From Deltaproteobacteria bacterium (GTDB lineage: Bacteria; Bdellovibrionota; JACOXK01): a stretch of 64,000 nt of DNA. The notes under the pieces are model-generated. The model saw nothing but the letters and a program-made list of their open reading frames with translations, had not been told where the DNA came from and made no database searches. How positions within the stretch are numbered: position 1 is the first letter of the stretch; the number at the start of each line of letters is the position of its first letter. Shown one piece after another: positions 24,826 to 33,297 of the stretch. Position numbers and translations under genes: made by a program. The DNA is taken from NCBI GenBank assembly GCA_016186995.1, contig JACPKQ010000020.1, positions 19,417 to 83,416 on the forward strand. Reading direction: 5' to 3'.

Positions 24826-26198
24826 TTCTGAAGAAAAAAATAGTTTTATGGAGTTTTGTTTTTATTATTTTAATGGGTGCTACCATACTTTCTGTAGTGC
24901 TTCTTGTAGATATTTTTGAAAAAAAACAAGAATCCAAAAATCCATTTTATCGTGTTGTTGATCTCACACATGAAACGGAAGACCCTGTTATTTGGGGAAA
25001 GAATTTTCCCCATCAATACGATGGTTATAAAAGAACAGTAGATCAAATCAGAACTCGCTATGGAGGAAGTGAAGCTATTCCCAAAACACCTTCGGATGTG
25101 GATCCTCGCTCTGTTGTAGCCCAATCTAAAATTGAAGAAGATCCCAGGTTGAAAAGAATGTGGGCGGGATACGCTTTTTCAATTGATTTTAGAGAGGAAC
25201 GCGGGCATGCCTTCATGCTCGACGATCAAACTTATACAGAACGCCAGAAAGTTGGGCAACCAGGAACATGTATCAATTGCCATGCATCAACCTATGTCCC
25301 CATGATGAAATTGGGCAAAGGAAATATTATGCATGGCTTTGAACAATTGAATCAAATGCCCTATTCAGAAGCAAGAAAATGGGTCAAACATCCTGTCACT
25401 TGTATTGATTGTCATGATCCAAAAACGATGGAGCTACGAGTCACTCGCCCTGCATTCATGGAGGGAATTGCATCATATAAATCCAAAGATGGTATAAAAA
25501 ATTATGAGGTCAATAAGACTGCAACTCGACAAGAAATGAGAACGTTTGTATGTGCTCAATGCCATGTCGAATATTATTTTAAGGGAAAGGAAAAAAGACT
25601 TACCTATCCATGGTCAAAGGGGCTCAAGGGAGATGAAATACTCGCCTATTATGATGATCTTCAATTTAAAGACTGGGTTCATAAAGAAACCGGGGCAGAC
25701 GTTTTAAAAGCACAACATCCAGAATTTGAAATGTGGAGCCAGGGCATTCATGCAAAATCTAATGTCTCTTGCTCTGACTGTCACATGCCCTACCAACGCG
25801 TAGGTGCAATGAAAATAACCGATCACCACGTCAAAAGTCCGTTGCTTACAATCACAAGGTCGTGTCAAACCTGTCACCGATTGCCAGAGGCAGAACTTCG
25901 TGCACGGGTTGAAACCATTCAGAATCGCACCTTTGAAATGCGTAACCGCACCATGGATGCATTGATGGAACTTATTTCTGATATTAAGGCCACCAAAGAA
26001 TTATCAACAATTCATCCAAACTTAACAAAAGCACGAAACTATCAAAGAAAAGCACAGTTTCTGCTAGATTTCGTTGAAGCCGAAAATTCAACAGGCTTTC
26101 ATGCCCCTCAAGAGGCTGCAAGGTTACTCAACCAATCACTCGATTATATTCGAAAAGGGCAAGTAAGTTTAAGAAAAAACTCTTCTACTCAAAAATAG
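24822..26198 (+). CDS. nrfA: NrfA, pentahaem cytochrome c nitrite reductase with CxxCH at haem 1
   Basis: A 458-residue periplasmic enzyme reducing nitrite to ammonium with six electrons. A signal/anchor segment (about residues 5-30) is followed by five haem sites: CINCH (150-154), CIDCH (194-198), CAQCH (244-248), CSDCH (317-321) and CQTCH (348-352). The first is CxxCH where most NrfA have CxxCK, so the active-site haem would be histidine-ligated as in the Campylobacter-type variant. CAQCHVEYYF and YPWSKG supply the tyrosine and calcium-site/lysine region typical of NrfA. I start at MILKKK (24822), overlapping nrfH; an earlier in-frame ATG lies inside nrfH. Confidence 0.94.
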   Translation: MILKKKIVLWSFVFIILMGATILSVVLLVDIFEKKQESKNPFYRVVDLTHETEDPVIWGKNFPHQYDGYKRTVDQIRTRYGGSEAIPKTPSDVDPRSVVAQSKIEEDPRLKRMWAGYAFSIDFREERGHAFMLDDQTYTERQKVGQPGTCINCHASTYVPMMKLGKGNIMHGFEQLNQMPYSEARKWVKHPVTCIDCHDPKTMELRVTRPAFMEGIASYKSKDGIKNYEVNKTATRQEMRTFVCAQCHVEYYFKGKEKRLTYPWSKGLKGDEILAYYDDLQFKDWVHKETGADVLKAQHPEFEMWSQGIHAKSNVSCSDCHMPYQRVGAMKITDHHVKSPLLTITRSCQTCHRLPEAELRARVETIQNRTFEMRNRTMDALMELISDIKATKELSTIHPNLTKARNYQRKAQFLLDFVEAENSTGFHAPQEAARLLNQSLDYIRKGQVSLRKNSSTQK

Positions 26199-26200
26199 CT

Positions 26201-26788
26201 CTACTCATTCACATAAGCCCTTGGCCTATTAAAATTTTCGAAGTAACTCATATTGACTTTCTTATCACCCATATCAAAAAGGCTTACAAAAAGCTTTTTC
26301 GAAACAGGAAGGCTATATAAAAATGCCTTTAATGAAGCTCTTTTTTCAAAGGAAAATATTTTCAATGTGTCATAAAAACTTTTTGGATAGATCCCAATGA
26401 GCGGCTCTAAACGAGTTGTATAAGGAACAACAATTTTGTTTGGATCTTTCAAAAGAGCCAAAGATTTAAGATATTCGACTGGTAGATTCGGTACATCACA
26501 AGGCAAAACAAAAACAAAGGGTGTTTTTGAATATTTTAATGCGGAAAGCACGCCAGCTAGAGGCCCTTCGACTTCTAAATCATCAAAAATATGAGGATAT
26601 GGAGTCAAAGGTGATGGGGGAGAATCTCTAAAAACACACACTGTTTCAAAGCAAATCTGATTTAAATTTTGAAAACTAATCTCTAAAAGAGTTTTTCCTT
26701 TGTGTTGAAATAACCTTTTGTCAGATCCAAAGCGCTTGGACTTTCCTCCACAGATGAGAGCTCCAGTCATATCCTGAAACTTATTCAT
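26201..26788 (-). CDS. mobA: MobA, molybdenum cofactor guanylyltransferase
   Basis: A 195-residue nucleotidyltransferase that joins GMP to Mo-molybdopterin to make the MGD cofactor needed by NarG and the Psr-like enzyme in this window. TGALICGGKSKRFGSDK is the GTP-binding loop, LPCDVPNLP the metal-binding aspartate segment. ATG 26788 overlaps moaE by 8 bp; a second ATG at 26770 is possible. It is the last gene of the nine-gene molybdenum operon and converges with nrfA, whose stop is 3 bp away. Confidence 0.93.
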   Translation of the reverse strand: MNKFQDMTGALICGGKSKRFGSDKRLFQHKGKTLLEISFQNLNQICFETVCVFRDSPPSPLTPYPHIFDDLEVEGPLAGVLSALKYSKTPFVFVLPCDVPNLPVEYLKSLALLKDPNKIVVPYTTRLEPLIGIYPKSFYDTLKIFSFEKRASLKAFLYSLPVSKKLFVSLFDMGDKKVNMSYFENFNRPRAYVNE

Positions 26789-27209
26789 GTTGGCATTGTA
26801 CCCCTAACCATAAACTTCCATCTTCATAAAATTCTTTTTTCCAAAGTGGCACAGTTTTTTTCAAAGATCTCATTATGAATTGAGAAGCCTCGTAGGCTTC
26901 TTTTCGATGAAAGGATGAAATAAGCAGTGCTACTGCCGTTTCTCCTACACAAAGTCTGCCCACACGATGCACAAAAATACATTTTTCAAAAGGCCATTTG
27001 TGAAAAGCTTCTTCCACAATCTTGTGCATTTCTTTTTCTGCCATTTCTTTATAAGCGCTATACTCAAGAGAAAGAACTTTTTTACTTTCGTTATGGTTTC
27101 TAACCTTTCCTAGAAAACAAAGCGTAGCACCACAAGTAGGACTCCACACCCAGTCTTCCAACCTTGAAACGTCAATTTTTTCTTCGGTTATAAAAACTTT
27201 GCTTTCCAT
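26781..27209 (-). CDS. moaE: MoaE, molybdopterin synthase catalytic subunit
   Basis: A 142-residue large subunit of molybdopterin synthase, which transfers sulfur from the MoaD C-terminus to precursor Z. Conserved blocks: ATLCFLGKVRNHNESKKVLSLEYSAYKEMAEKEM, CIFVHRVGRLCVGETAVALLISSFHRKEAYEASQFIMRSLKKTVPLWKKEF, with the active-site lysines near the end. It is 4 bp after moaD. Confidence 0.95.
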   Translation of the reverse strand: MESKVFITEEKIDVSRLEDWVWSPTCGATLCFLGKVRNHNESKKVLSLEYSAYKEMAEKEMHKIVEEAFHKWPFEKCIFVHRVGRLCVGETAVALLISSFHRKEAYEASQFIMRSLKKTVPLWKKEFYEDGSLWLGVQCQHE

Positions 27210-27212
27210 AGA

Positions 27213-27458
27213 CTATCCTCCTGATACCGGAGGAACAAAAATGAGTTCGTCTCCTTCTTGTAGTACATGAGTTTTATCAACATACTCTTGATTCACAGCA
27301 AAAAGGGTTGAAGATAAAAGCTTTTCTTTGAGAGGTGAGCTTTTTAAAAGCATTTTAAAAACATCTTCTACGTTCAAAGGTTTTTCTAAAACTATTTCTT
27401 CACACTCTTTTTTGAAATAATCTCTGTAAAATGCAAAATATTTTATTTTAATTTTCAT
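27213..27458 (-). CDS. moaD: MoaD, molybdopterin synthase sulfur-carrier subunit
   Basis: An 81-residue ubiquitin-like sulfur carrier. It ends in FVPPVSGG, the double glycine that is adenylated and thiocarboxylated. ATG 27458 gives MKIKIKYFAFYRDYF, a normal MoaD start, and overlaps the moeB stop by ATGA. The open frame extends 25 codons further upstream, but that part is made of palindromic repeat sequence and is not counted. Confidence 0.94.
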   Translation of the reverse strand: MKIKIKYFAFYRDYFKKECEEIVLEKPLNVEDVFKMLLKSSPLKEKLLSSTLFAVNQEYVDKTHVLQEGDELIFVPPVSGG

Positions 27459-28552
27459 AAGATTGCCACGTCGTCTTCGACTCCTCGCAATGACAGAGGG
27501 GCTTTGATTGCCACGTTGCTGCACTCCTCGCAATGACGAAGTGTGTCATAGCCCTGATCCAAAATAAAAACATTTTTAAAACCATTTTCTTCTAAAACTC
27601 CTTTTGCAAAGGGGGTTTTAAGATGTTTTTCACAATAAAGCACATAGGTTTTATCCTTATCATAATTCTTGAGCGCGTCAGGCGATTGCAATAACGACCG
27701 ATATGAAAGATGCTCGGCCCCTTCTAGGGCATCTTTTTCATATTGTTCACGTTCACGAATATCTAAAAGAATAATATTTTTGTCCTTTTTTTTCCAATTT
27801 AAATAGGTGTTATAAGATATTTCGGGAAGAGAAGTACGACCATTCAAGCAATTTTTATTTTTCTTGATTTTTATTTTACTCACTTCAAAGTTTTTTGTAT
27901 CAATCAAATAAAGAAAAGACTGGTTCCCCTCCGGAAAAAGGATTTCTTGCAAAACAAGCTGGGCTTGGAACATCGCAACCATACCCACACTTGGCCCCAA
28001 AACGCCACTTTCATTGCAATTTTGAAAAAGTCCTTCTTCAATGTTAGGGAAAATACAATTCAAACAAGGGCCTCGACTTCGAAACACAGCACATTCTCCG
28101 TGCCACTGATCAATACTCCCATACACCCATGTTTTGTTATTCTGTTTACAAAAATTATTAATCAAAAAGCGCGTTTTGAAATTATCTGTTCCATCTACTA
28201 CAATATCAACATTAGATAAAATTTTATCAATATTATTTTTCTGGAGATGAATCGGAAAAGATTCAACACTTATTGTTGAGTTGAGTTCTTTTATTTTTTT
28301 ATGCATCGCATGAGCTTTGTTTTCTTTAATATCTTTTTCAGAAAATAAAATTTGGCGATGAAGATTGGACAACTCAACACTATCACCATCAATAAGTTTT
28401 ATTCGCCCAACTCCAGCGGGAGCAAGATAAGAGGCTATTACGTTTCCAAGCCCTCCTACACCTACAACAGCAACACTTGCAGCGTTCAGTTTTTTTTGAC
28501 CTGCTTCGCCTATTTCCGAAAGCTTGATTTGCTTTTCGTATCTATTTTGCAT
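27455..28552 (-). CDS. moeB: MoeB-type adenylyltransferase fused to a rhodanese domain
   Basis: A 365-residue fusion. Residues 1-240 are an E1-like enzyme: GVGGLGNVIASYLAPAGVGRIKLIDGD binds ATP, NLHRQILF is the arginine segment, and NCNESGVLGPSVG holds the conserved cysteine. Only one complete CxxC (CLNC) is visible where two usually bind zinc; the second site has a single cysteine. Residues about 250-345 are a rhodanese (LLDIREREQYEKDALEGA; catalytic-site VLYCEKHLKT). The protein would both adenylate MoaD and supply sulfur to it. The last 20 or so residues (CEECSNVAIKAPLSLRGVED) are repeat-encoded. The order fits a self-contained sulfuration system next to moaD. Confidence 0.92.
   Translation of the reverse strand: MQNRYEKQIKLSEIGEAGQKKLNAASVAVVGVGGLGNVIASYLAPAGVGRIKLIDGDSVELSNLHRQILFSEKDIKENKAHAMHKKIKELNSTISVESFPIHLQKNNIDKILSNVDIVVDGTDNFKTRFLINNFCKQNNKTWVYGSIDQWHGECAVFRSRGPCLNCIFPNIEEGLFQNCNESGVLGPSVGMVAMFQAQLVLQEILFPEGNQSFLYLIDTKNFEVSKIKIKKNKNCLNGRTSLPEISYNTYLNWKKKDKNIILLDIREREQYEKDALEGAEHLSYRSLLQSPDALKNYDKDKTYVLYCEKHLKTPFAKGVLEENGFKNVFILDQGYDTLRHCEECSNVAIKAPLSLRGVEDDVAIL
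27461..27537. repeat. Two tandem palindromic repeats at the moeB 3' end
   Basis: ATTGCCACG...CTCCTCGCAATGAC occurs at 27461-27495 and again at 27506-27537. ATTGC and GCAAT form hairpin arms. The element encodes the MoeB C-terminus and lies directly before the moaD start, so it also shapes the mRNA at the coupled junction. Confidence 0.8.
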
Positions 28553-28553
28553 A

Positions 28554-29075
28554 TTAATTAGATTTAGATCCCCGCCTCCGCGGGGATGACGGGGACGGAT
28601 GCTCTGCTGTTCCTCTTAAAATTCCCAAACCATGTTCCAAAACTGGCATCAGAATTTCTAAAGATTCTTCTACCCCACGAGAAGAGCCTGGAAGATTAAT
28701 AATAAGTGAGTTTTTACGAAGCCCCGCTATGGCGCGTGATAAAAGAGCCAAGGGTGTTTTTTTAAAACCCTCGAGTCGCATCACCTCTCCAAAACCAGGA
28801 ACCTCCCGTTCAATCACTTTCTTTGTGGCCTCAGGAGTAATATCTCTTTTTGAAAAACCTGTTCCTCCTGTAGTTAAGATAAGCCCCACACTCATTTCAT
28901 CTACAAGTTTCTTTAAGTGGTTTTCAATAATATCCATTTCATCTGGAATGACTTCATAAGAAACAAGCTTGCAACTTGTATTCTTAAACATTTCTTGAAT
29001 AATCTTGCCACTTTTATCAATACGCTTTCCTTCAGAACAACGATCACTGACTGTAACAATAGCTAAAGTCATCAT
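28554..29075 (-). CDS. moaB: MogA/MoaB-family molybdopterin adenylyltransferase
   Basis: A 173-residue member of the MogA/MoaB family, which adenylates molybdopterin before metal insertion. Motifs: VTVSDRCSEGKRIDKSG, LILTTGGTGFSKRDITPEAT, and the binding loop INLPGSSRGVEESL. The final residues (EHPSPSSPRRRGSKSN) are encoded by a GC-rich palindrome and look like a repeat-derived tail. It overlaps moaC by four bases and is 1 bp from moeB. Confidence 0.93.
   Translation of the reverse strand: MMTLAIVTVSDRCSEGKRIDKSGKIIQEMFKNTSCKLVSYEVIPDEMDIIENHLKKLVDEMSVGLILTTGGTGFSKRDITPEATKKVIEREVPGFGEVMRLEGFKKTPLALLSRAIAGLRKNSLIINLPGSSRGVEESLEILMPVLEHGLGILRGTAEHPSPSSPRRRGSKSN
28567..28594. repeat. Palindromic repeat at the moaB 3' end
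   Basis: GATCCCCGCCTCCGCGGGGA followed by TGACGGGG; arms CCCCGC/GCGGGG. It provides the codons of the MoaB tail. Confidence 0.8.
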
Positions 29076-29587
29076 AAAATATCCTGGATCCCAGCCTTCG
29101 CTGGGATGACACTCCTTGTCATTCCCGCGGAGACGGGAATCTTATTTGATTTAGTTTTTTCTAAAAGGCGAATGTTTTCAAAAAACATGTTTTTATCTAC
29201 CGCCTTACACATGTCATAAATCGTTAACAAAGCCACGTTCACTGCCGTTAAGGCTTCCATTTCAACCCCTGTTTTGGCACTTGTTATGACTTGAGCTTGC
29301 ACTTCAATCCCCCCTTCTTGAAATTCAAAATCTATACTCACATGATCTAAGTTAAGAGAATGACAAAGAGGAATAAGATCTGCTGTTTTTTTAGCCGCTT
29401 GAATACCTGCAATGCGAGCACAAGCAAATACACTTCCTTTAGGTATTTTTTCATTTCGAATTTTTTCTAAAACAGATGGCGACATTTTAATAAAACCTCG
29501 AGCCCGAGCATATCTCTCAACAATAGGTTTAGCCTGCACCGGAACCTGTCTGATTTCTCCTTTTTTATCTAAATGTGTCAATTTCAT
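29072..29587 (-). CDS. moaC: MoaC, cyclic pyranopterin monophosphate synthase
   Basis: A 171-residue enzyme that turns the MoaA product into cyclic pyranopterin monophosphate. Seen: PLCHSLNLDHVSIDF, SAKTGVEMEALTAVNVALLTIYDMCKAVDKNM, all standard MoaC. The last 20 residues (SAGMTRSVIPAKAGIQ) come from two adjacent palindromic repeats and extend the protein past its usual end. It overlaps moaB by four bases. Confidence 0.94.
   Translation of the reverse strand: MKLTHLDKKGEIRQVPVQAKPIVERYARARGFIKMSPSVLEKIRNEKIPKGSVFACARIAGIQAAKKTADLIPLCHSLNLDHVSIDFEFQEGGIEVQAQVITSAKTGVEMEALTAVNVALLTIYDMCKAVDKNMFFENIRLLEKTKSNKIPVSAGMTRSVIPAKAGIQDIL
29082..29143. repeat. Two palindromic repeats encoding the MoaC tail
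   Basis: TCCTGGATCCCAGCCTTCGC-TGGGATGAC (29082-29110) and TGTCATTCCCGCGGAGACGG-GAATC (29118-29143), two subfamilies side by side, each a hairpin. The second kind is the widespread GTCATTCCCGC-type element. Confidence 0.8.
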
Positions 29588-29599
29588 ACTTCTCCTTTG

Positions 29600-30808
29600 T
29601 TAAGCCTCCAAGGGATAGACACTCACAAGTGTATCTTGAAGTACTGTGTCAGAACCTTCTGGTATTGAAATAAAACAATTTGCAAGGGATAAAGAAAGCA
29701 CATTACCCGAAGAGAGTTTTAAAGGTGTGACACTTTCAACCCCTAAGTTACTTTTAAGAACTCCTGGAATAAAAACATGTCTTTTTTGTTGGTGAATTTC
29801 TTCTGTTACATAAGCATTTTTTTCCTCTAAAAAATAACAACAACGATTTTGCATTTTACAAATGAGGGGATAAATAAAATGGTAGAATCCCACTTGAGCA
29901 GATAAAGGATTACCAGGTAGTCCAAAAATAAATGTGTCCGCTTTTCTTGAAAATAAAATAGGTTTTCCTGGTTTTATGGATACTTTATGAAAAATAATAC
30001 GAGCTCCCAACTCCTCTAAAATTTCTTTAACAAAATCGTGTTTTCCTACAGAAACACCACCTGTTAAAATAAGAAACTGAGGTTCTTTTAAAAAAATTTG
30101 TTTTATTTTTTCAGAAAGTTTGAAAGGTTCATCTGGAGATATACCTTCGTCTTCAAATTCACATCCCTCTTTTTGAAAAAGTCCTAGAAGAGAAAAGGCA
30201 TTGCTATTATAAATGTGATGTTCTTGTCTTTGCTCTTCGAGAGAAATAATCTCATTCCCCGTTGCAAGATAAGAAACTTTAACCTTCTTATAAACAGACA
30301 GCCTTTTCTCACCAAAGCTTGCAAGCACTCCTAAATCATTCGGTTCTATTTTTTTTCCTTTTCTAAAAATAAGACTCCCTTTTTGAATGTATTCACCTTG
30401 AAGTCGAATATGTGATCCTTTGTGGCAAGGCTTTGAAAAATAAGCCTGATCTCCTTTTACTTGAACTTCTTCTTTCATCACAACAGAATCAGCGCCTTGA
30501 GGTAACGGAGCTCCCGTTGCAATTTCTTGGACAAAACCTTCTTGAAGAACAGAAAAGGAAGAGCCTGCACTTTGATAAGATTGAATCGGCAAACTTTGAG
30601 GGTTTTCTCGAGAGGCACTTTCCACATCTTCTGCCCTCACAGCAAAACCATCCATTGCAGAGTTTGTAAAAACAGGCTGATCAAAACGAGCAAAAAGTGA
30701 GTGCTCTAAAATACGACCTACTGATTCTTGCAAGTTTATTACTTCAACCCCCAACTCTTTATTTGATTCACGGGTGATCCTTTGCTGTGCTTCTTTAAGA
30801 CTTATCAT
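29600..30808 (-). CDS. moeA: MoeA, molybdopterin molybdenumtransferase
   Basis: A 402-residue enzyme that inserts molybdate into adenylated molybdopterin. Landmarks: SAMDGFAVRAEDV, ATGAPLPQGADSVVMKEE, LTGGVSVGKHDFVKEIL and GLPGNPLSAQVGFYHFI, in MoeA order. I use the ATG at 30808, behind GGAGG; an in-frame TTG at 30826 lies within the moaA end. It is 8 bp after moaA. Confidence 0.95.
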   Translation of the reverse strand: MISLKEAQQRITRESNKELGVEVINLQESVGRILEHSLFARFDQPVFTNSAMDGFAVRAEDVESASRENPQSLPIQSYQSAGSSFSVLQEGFVQEIATGAPLPQGADSVVMKEEVQVKGDQAYFSKPCHKGSHIRLQGEYIQKGSLIFRKGKKIEPNDLGVLASFGEKRLSVYKKVKVSYLATGNEIISLEEQRQEHHIYNSNAFSLLGLFQKEGCEFEDEGISPDEPFKLSEKIKQIFLKEPQFLILTGGVSVGKHDFVKEILEELGARIIFHKVSIKPGKPILFSRKADTFIFGLPGNPLSAQVGFYHFIYPLICKMQNRCCYFLEEKNAYVTEEIHQQKRHVFIPGVLKSNLGVESVTPLKLSSGNVLSLSLANCFISIPEGSDTVLQDTLVSVYPLEA

Positions 30809-30815
30809 GGCAGTA

Positions 30816-31805
30816 TTATCCTCCAATATTTACAAAACTTTGTACATTTCCAATTTGTCCCTTTCCTAAATCATGGTGTTTGGGTTTCAATCGTAAGTTT
30901 TCTATTAATGTCTCTTCTAGTTTTTTCTCCCAATGCGAAGAACGTAAAATAGAAAGAAGATTTCTATCTTCCTGGCTAAAGAGGCACAGTTTGAGATCTC
31001 CTTTGGCTGTTATCCTGATTCTATTACATTTATCACAAAAATTATGTGATAAAGGAGAAATAAAACCAATTTCTCCTTTTCCCCCATCCACTTTAAAATA
31101 AGAAGAAGGCCCGGTTTGTTCTTTTTGAATTTTGGGGGTTAAAGAAAACTTTTCTTTTATTCTTAAAAGCGCCTCATGATTTGAAAAATAATAAACTTGA
31201 TGCTCAGCTTGAGTAAAACCTGTCGGCATAAACTCAATAAACCGTACAATAAAAGGATAGTGAATAGAAAATCTTACAAAATCAAAAAGCTCTTCATCAT
31301 TCATACCCTTGACAAGAACGGCGTTTATTTTAATAGGCTCCAAACCTACGTCATAGGCTTTCACAATACCTTTTTTGACTCTTTCTAAACTTAAAGTTTG
31401 CGTTATTTTTTGAAAAGATTTTTCATTTAGAGAATCAAGACTTACATTGACTCTGTGAAGGCCTGCTTCTTTTAAATCAAAGGCTTTCTTTTCAAGAAAA
31501 AAACCATTTGTAATCAAAGAAATATCTTGAATATAAGAATTGTCGCGCAAAACCCTCACAATATCTACAATATCTTTTCTCAAGAGAGGTTCTCCCCCAG
31601 TAAGTTTAACTTTTCTAATCCCTAGTCTTCCTAAAACAATAAAAAGTTTTTCGATATCAGCAACTGTTAAATAAGAATGATCAGGTACAAATTCTTGTTT
31701 AAAAAGTGAAGGTCTGCAATAAAAACATTGAAAATTACACTTATCAGTCACAGAAAGTCTTACGTAATCAATTTTTCTATTGTATGGATCAATGAGTTGC
31801 TTCAT
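30816..31805 (-). CDS. moaA: MoaA, GTP 3',8-cyclase (radical SAM)
   Basis: A 329-residue radical-SAM enzyme starting molybdopterin synthesis from GTP. The N-terminal cluster motif is CNFQCFYC (CxxxCxxC, about residues 23-30), the C-terminal one CDKCNRIRITAKGDLKLCLF, and the protein ends in the GG dipeptide that completes the active site. LTGGEPLLRKD is the SAM-binding GGE segment. It overlaps the molybdate transporter gene by 17 bp. Confidence 0.96.
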   Translation of the reverse strand: MKQLIDPYNRKIDYVRLSVTDKCNFQCFYCRPSLFKQEFVPDHSYLTVADIEKLFIVLGRLGIRKVKLTGGEPLLRKDIVDIVRVLRDNSYIQDISLITNGFFLEKKAFDLKEAGLHRVNVSLDSLNEKSFQKITQTLSLERVKKGIVKAYDVGLEPIKINAVLVKGMNDEELFDFVRFSIHYPFIVRFIEFMPTGFTQAEHQVYYFSNHEALLRIKEKFSLTPKIQKEQTGPSSYFKVDGGKGEIGFISPLSHNFCDKCNRIRITAKGDLKLCLFSQEDRNLLSILRSSHWEKKLEETLIENLRLKPKHHDLGKGQIGNVQSFVNIGG

Positions 31806-33009
31806 AAATACCTTTTCTTAAATATTGAACTCCATAATAAACACCACTACCCACTAAAAGAGCTCCTCCTGCATGCCAAAATACAAAAGCACAACTTGTA
31901 GCCACTAAAGACACAACTTCTTTAAAACCACGAATTAAAAAAGCGCGCTTACAAAGATCAAAAGCTGGAAATATAAATAAAATCCCCAAAAGAGGTTTTG
32001 GGAAGTGTGTTGCAAGGGTCAAGAAAAAAGAACCTAATAAAAGTGCAACGGTTATTTTTAAAAAGCCCAAAAATACAATACTAAAACCAGTACGCGCTCC
32101 AAATATCATTTGTGCTGCTAAGCCCCCTGCACCATGACACGAAGGCATACCTCCAAAGGGGCACGTCAGTAAGTTGACCAAACCTACAGATTTTGAGATC
32201 TCTGAAACACCCACATGAGATTGTGGAAACTCATCTTGAATGAGAAGTGCTGGAGAAAAAATAGAGTTAGCCATTGTGAGGGGAAGCTGAATAAGGATCA
32301 GCAACAATATTGTTTGAGTACTGGATGACATGAAAGAATCGGGGGATGACAATAATGGTAGTTGGAGAAACTCTAATGAAAACCCTATATGAGGAAAAGC
32401 AAGCACCCCACTGTCAGATAAAACAAAAATACCAAAACCAAAAATTAAAAAAGTGAGAAGAAATTGTAATTTATGAAAGAAAAAGAACAAAAAGAAAATG
32501 ACAAAAAAGAATAAGATCCCTATTAAGACACCCTCGCCCCACTCCTCTCCCATCAAGGGAGAGGGCGTTGAGAAGATTAATTCGAAGGCTTTTTTTAAAA
32601 AAACAATTCCCAAGCCCAGTTGGATCCCTCGAATGACAGCTTGTGGAAAAAAACGATAGAGTTTTTCGAAAAGATGGAGGTCATTCAAAATAAGGATCAC
32701 AACTCCCAAACAAAAACCTGCCAAGAGTAACTCTCCTTGAGAAACTCCGTAAGTAATAGCGTAAAGCCCCATTGCCTTCATAGGCTGCAAAGGAAGTGGA
32801 ATTTTAAAGATAAACCCAATCACAATGTGACAAAGACCACTCCAAAAAAGAATACTTAAAGGGTTAAAACCTGCATGTTGTGACAAACCCACTATGAGTA
32901 TAAAAAAAAGTGGAAGATCTCCAAGTGCACCTGAAATTTCATGAATATAAAAAGAAAGCTTGTTCAAAAAATCTCCTTTCCAAACTTGGGGAGGAAGAAG
33001 CGTTTCCAT
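31789..33009 (-). CDS. MOT1-type molybdate transporter (SulP-related)
   Basis: A 406-residue membrane protein with about ten transmembrane segments. EISGALGDLPLFFILIVGL, PLQPMKAMGLYA, RGIQLGLGIVFL and GGMPSCHGAGGLAAQMIFGARTG are the diagnostic blocks of the MOT1/SulP molybdate family, here in the right operon. The frame is open to 33102, but that stretch is a palindromic repeat; the ATG at 33009 has AGGGA at proper spacing. Two loops carry repeat-derived peptides (TPSPLMGEEWGEG near residue 152, and SSPDSF further on). It is first in the operon and so sets molybdate supply under FNR control. Confidence 0.88.
   Translation of the reverse strand: METLLPPQVWKGDFLNKLSFYIHEISGALGDLPLFFILIVGLSQHAGFNPLSILFWSGLCHIVIGFIFKIPLPLQPMKAMGLYAITYGVSQGELLLAGFCLGVVILILNDLHLFEKLYRFFPQAVIRGIQLGLGIVFLKKAFELIFSTPSPLMGEEWGEGVLIGILFFFVIFFLFFFFHKLQFLLTFLIFGFGIFVLSDSGVLAFPHIGFSLEFLQLPLLSSPDSFMSSSTQTILLLILIQLPLTMANSIFSPALLIQDEFPQSHVGVSEISKSVGLVNLLTCPFGGMPSCHGAGGLAAQMIFGARTGFSIVFLGFLKITVALLLGSFFLTLATHFPKPLLGILFIFPAFDLCKRAFLIRGFKEVVSLVATSCAFVFWHAGGALLVGSGVYYGVQYLRKGIYEATH
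32530..32566. repeat. ATCAA-loop hairpin repeat inserted in the molybdate transporter gene
   Basis: CTCTCCC-ATCAA-GGGAGAG, same loop as the hairpin at 15970-16002. It is in frame and encodes a hydrophilic peptide between two membrane segments. Confidence 0.8.
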
Positions 33010-33043
33010 TTCTTCCCTATCGGTCTTAAACCTTAACAACAAT

Positions 33044-33069
33044 GGATCCCCGTTTTCACGGGGATGACA
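33044..33069. repeat. Palindromic repeat in the 5' leader of the molybdenum operon
   Basis: GGATCCCCGTTTTCACGGGG followed by ATGACA; arms ATCCCCGT/ACGGGGAT. It lies 35 bp upstream of the transporter start, in the predicted mRNA leader, where it may affect translation. Confidence 0.8.
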
Positions 33070-33116
33070 TTCTGCCGTAGGTTTTAAGACTCGGAGAATC
33101 AAACTCTATCGTACCG

Positions 33117-33158
33117 AAGTTATCACGCTTTGGAAGGAAAAAAATATGACCTAGATCA
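33117..33158 (-). promoter_or_regulatory. FNR box and -10 for the molybdate/Moco operon
   Basis: TGACCTAGATCA (33147-33158) is an FNR-type dyad. On the minus strand TAACTT (33122..33117) begins 36 bp from the box start, the same distance as at nrf, so the box centre would be at about -42. The -10 is a weak match. The box also lies between this operon and the porin gene and could affect both. Confidence 0.6.
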
Positions 33159-33184
33159 ATTTTACTAATATAAATTATATACTT

Positions 33185-33245
33185 CGTGAGTATACCCTTC
33201 ACTCTCGTTCAGGGTGACAGGGGGTTTCCAGGGATGACAAAGAGG
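33185..33245. repeat. Repeat fragments upstream of the porin gene
   Basis: CACTCTCGTTCAGGGTGACA and, after GGGGGTTTCC, AGGGATGACA, half-sites of the GTCATCCC family. TATACT at 33178-33183 is a possible -10 for the porin. Nothing else is evident in the gap between the two divergent genes. Confidence 0.5.
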
Positions 33246-33297
33246 GAAAGGGAGATGATAATAAGAGAAGTGAGTACAGTTAAAAAAAGGAGACAAG

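Noticed and set aside
27459..27533. 25-residue extension of MoaD
   Set aside because: Encoded by two tandem repeats that also encode the MoeB tail; the ATG at 27458 gives a standard MoaD.
33010..33102. N-terminal extension of the molybdate transporter
   Set aside because: It translates a palindromic repeat from a TTG start; the ATG at 33009 has a proper Shine-Dalgarno.
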